Source: DATFNV01 sp963827935
GTDB taxonomy: Bacteria > Planctomycetota > Planctomycetia > Gemmatales > Gemmataceae
DNA length: 64,000 bases
Assembly: GCA_963827935.1 (NCBI GenBank)
Contig: CAWHCN010000030.1
Coordinates: 1-64,000, forward strand
Direction: 5' to 3'
How positions within the stretch are numbered: position 1 is the stretch's first letter; every line of letters starts with the position of its first letter. Shown piece by piece: positions 62,927 through 64,000 of this stretch. The notes below the pieces were generated by a model. It was not told the origin of the DNA. It saw only the letters and a program-made list of their open reading frames with translations, and made no database searches. Position numbers and translations under genes: made by a program.

Positions 62927-64000
62927 TCAGCTGTCGCCCTGACGGGTCCAGGATTGCGTCGTCAAAGACCAAATGACCGGTTTCTTGCGCCGATTCCTGC
63001 AGCGCGGCGCGGATTGGATCGCAATCCCGCGAGTACGACAGCAGGCGGAGTGGCGCGGTGCGGGCAAGCGCTCCCGCCAGCGAGGTTGCCCAGGAGCCAG
63101 TCCGTCTAGCACCTCCTGGCTGCTGGTCTCGGAGGCGGCGTGCAACGCGGCATCGAGGGCGCGGAGCAGCAGATCGACCGCCAAAGTCGGATCACAACTG
63201 GCCAGGGCAGGAGCCGCCTTGGGATTAGTACCCCAGGAGCCTGCCAAGGGCGCCTCGGCGAATTGCCGAACATGCGCTGCCAGAACGGGCAGACACCCGG
63301 CCGGCAGCTGCTCGGCGGCCCCGAGCACGGTCTCGCCCAGCGGGAATGCGGGATCGGCCAGGGAGGCCGGTAGCAGCGCGGCAAGCAACTCCCCCGTCAA
63401 TGGGGTAGGGTGGCGCTGGTCGAGGTATAGAAGGACGGCCAGGGCGACCTCACGTTCTTCGGAGATCGCCTGTTCATCGAGCACGCAGGCGCGGACGGCG
63501 TCCCTGTCAATGCCCAGGTCCCGTTGCCGAGCCGTGCGAAGCAATTCGAGGCGGACTTCGTGGTCCGGTTCGTGAGCGTAGCCTTGAATTGCCTGCTGCA
63601 GGACTGCTTGGTCGCTACACCCGACAAGGAGGCCAGCGGCCAGCCGGCGTATTTCCGGGTAGCGCGGCGGGACAACGCATGATCTGTAGCAGGATTTCCC
63701 CTCCGTCTCGAATCGGCAGTCCCTCAAGAGCGCCTAACCAAACCCCTAGCCGCGGGTCCTGGGGGTCGGTGATGGCGACATGACGCAACACCCGATCCCG
63801 CCCGTCGGGATCGATGGCCCCGAGCGACGGCATCCGGAGGGCATCAAGGATTCCGGACTGAATCGTTGGCTCCAGCCGCGTCGCCAGCAACTCATCGATC
63901 AGGGCATCAACGGCCGCACGACCGCCCAGTCCTCCGAGTCCGTAAAAGACCTGGCGATGGTAATACCGGCGCCGGCCGGCCACTCCCGGCGGGCGAGGGC
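62927..64000 (-). CDS. HEAT-like repeat protein, frameshifted, 5' end outside window
   Basis: Helical repeats of about 35 residues can be read: AVDALIDELLATRLEPTIQS with GILDALRMPS, RVLRHVAITDPQDPRLGVWL with GALEGLPI, then after a shift near 63,690 EIRRLAAGLLVGCSDQAVLQ, HEVRLELLRTARQRDLGIDR and EREVALAVLLYLDQRHPTP. The pattern of a DxxVR helix pair is that of HEAT or PBS-lyase-like repeats. The last 60 residues before the stop at 62927 lose the pattern. The frame is open to the right edge of the window. Partner and role are unknown. Confidence 0.6.

Overview
The window reads as two unlike pieces joined at about 8.65-8.79 kb. Bases 1 to about 8,640 look alphaproteobacterial (Bradyrhizobium-like, judged from family resemblance only): a broken TPR gene, a broken ABC-type substrate-binding gene, a small secreted protein with an HTH gene, a patatin phospholipase beside a SLOG-like membrane protein, an elongator tRNA-Met (CAT) and a tyrosine integrase. 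From about 8.79 kb on, the gene content is that of a Gemmata-type planctomycete: ECF sigma factors with C-terminal extensions, PASTA-less Ser/Thr kinases, WD40 proteins, DUF1501 and DUF1800 proteins, and large secreted carboxypeptidase-regulatory-like proteins. The join may be a real island edge or an assembly chimera; the sequence alone does not decide. Many genes on both sides carry single-base frameshifts, so part of the apparent decay is probably sequencing error.

Layout after the join: the end of an NRPS (C-terminus of a condensation domain, A, PCP, TE; 8.8-11.6 kb), an aldo/keto reductase fragment, an intact ECF sigma factor (12.1-13.3 kb) and a pyridoxamine-phosphate-oxidase-like gene (13.9-14.6 kb). 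Then follow three parallel modules, all on the minus strand and each starting with an ECF sigma factor on the right and ending with DUF1501 on the left. Module 1 (14.85-27.9 kb) has ECF, zinc-finger kinase, Spy-like protein, three carboxypeptidase-regulatory-like paralogues, DUF1800, a small secreted protein and DUF1501. Module 2 (29.65-39.2 kb) has ECF, kinase-WD40, two WD40 proteins, a regulatory-like protein and DUF1501. Module 3 (40.0-48.3 kb) has an ECF-TM-WD40 fusion split by an IS481-type element, a regulatory-like protein, DUF1800 and DUF1501. A MocR-type PLP-dependent regulator follows at 48.7-50.2 kb.

The most unusual signal is a promoter/operator block of about 60 bp present four times (14.7, 29.3, 39.8 and 48.65 kb). 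Each copy has identical internal spacing: AAGTGGCACC, then AGTGGC, then a -35 TTGTGC, a 16-bp spacer and a TAnnnT -10, all firing on the minus strand. One copy precedes the pyridoxamine-oxidase-like gene, one precedes each ECF module, and the last also carries a divergent plus-strand promoter for the MocR gene. This suggests either one PLP-responsive regulon covering all three modules, or modules recombined at a shared promoter site.

The right part (50.4-56.8 kb) is an insertion-sequence and toxin-antitoxin zone: an ISL3-like element with a nine-A frameshift site, an IS5 element containing a precisely nested ISKra4-type element, small secreted proteins of lower GC, a RHH/ParE pair and a VapBC remnant. 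It is followed by a plus-strand cluster with a VioB-like N-terminal protein, a secreted kelch-like protein and a cupin-SnoaL fusion, then a hypothetical protein and a HEAT-like protein running off the window on the minus strand. No rRNA and no CRISPR array was seen.
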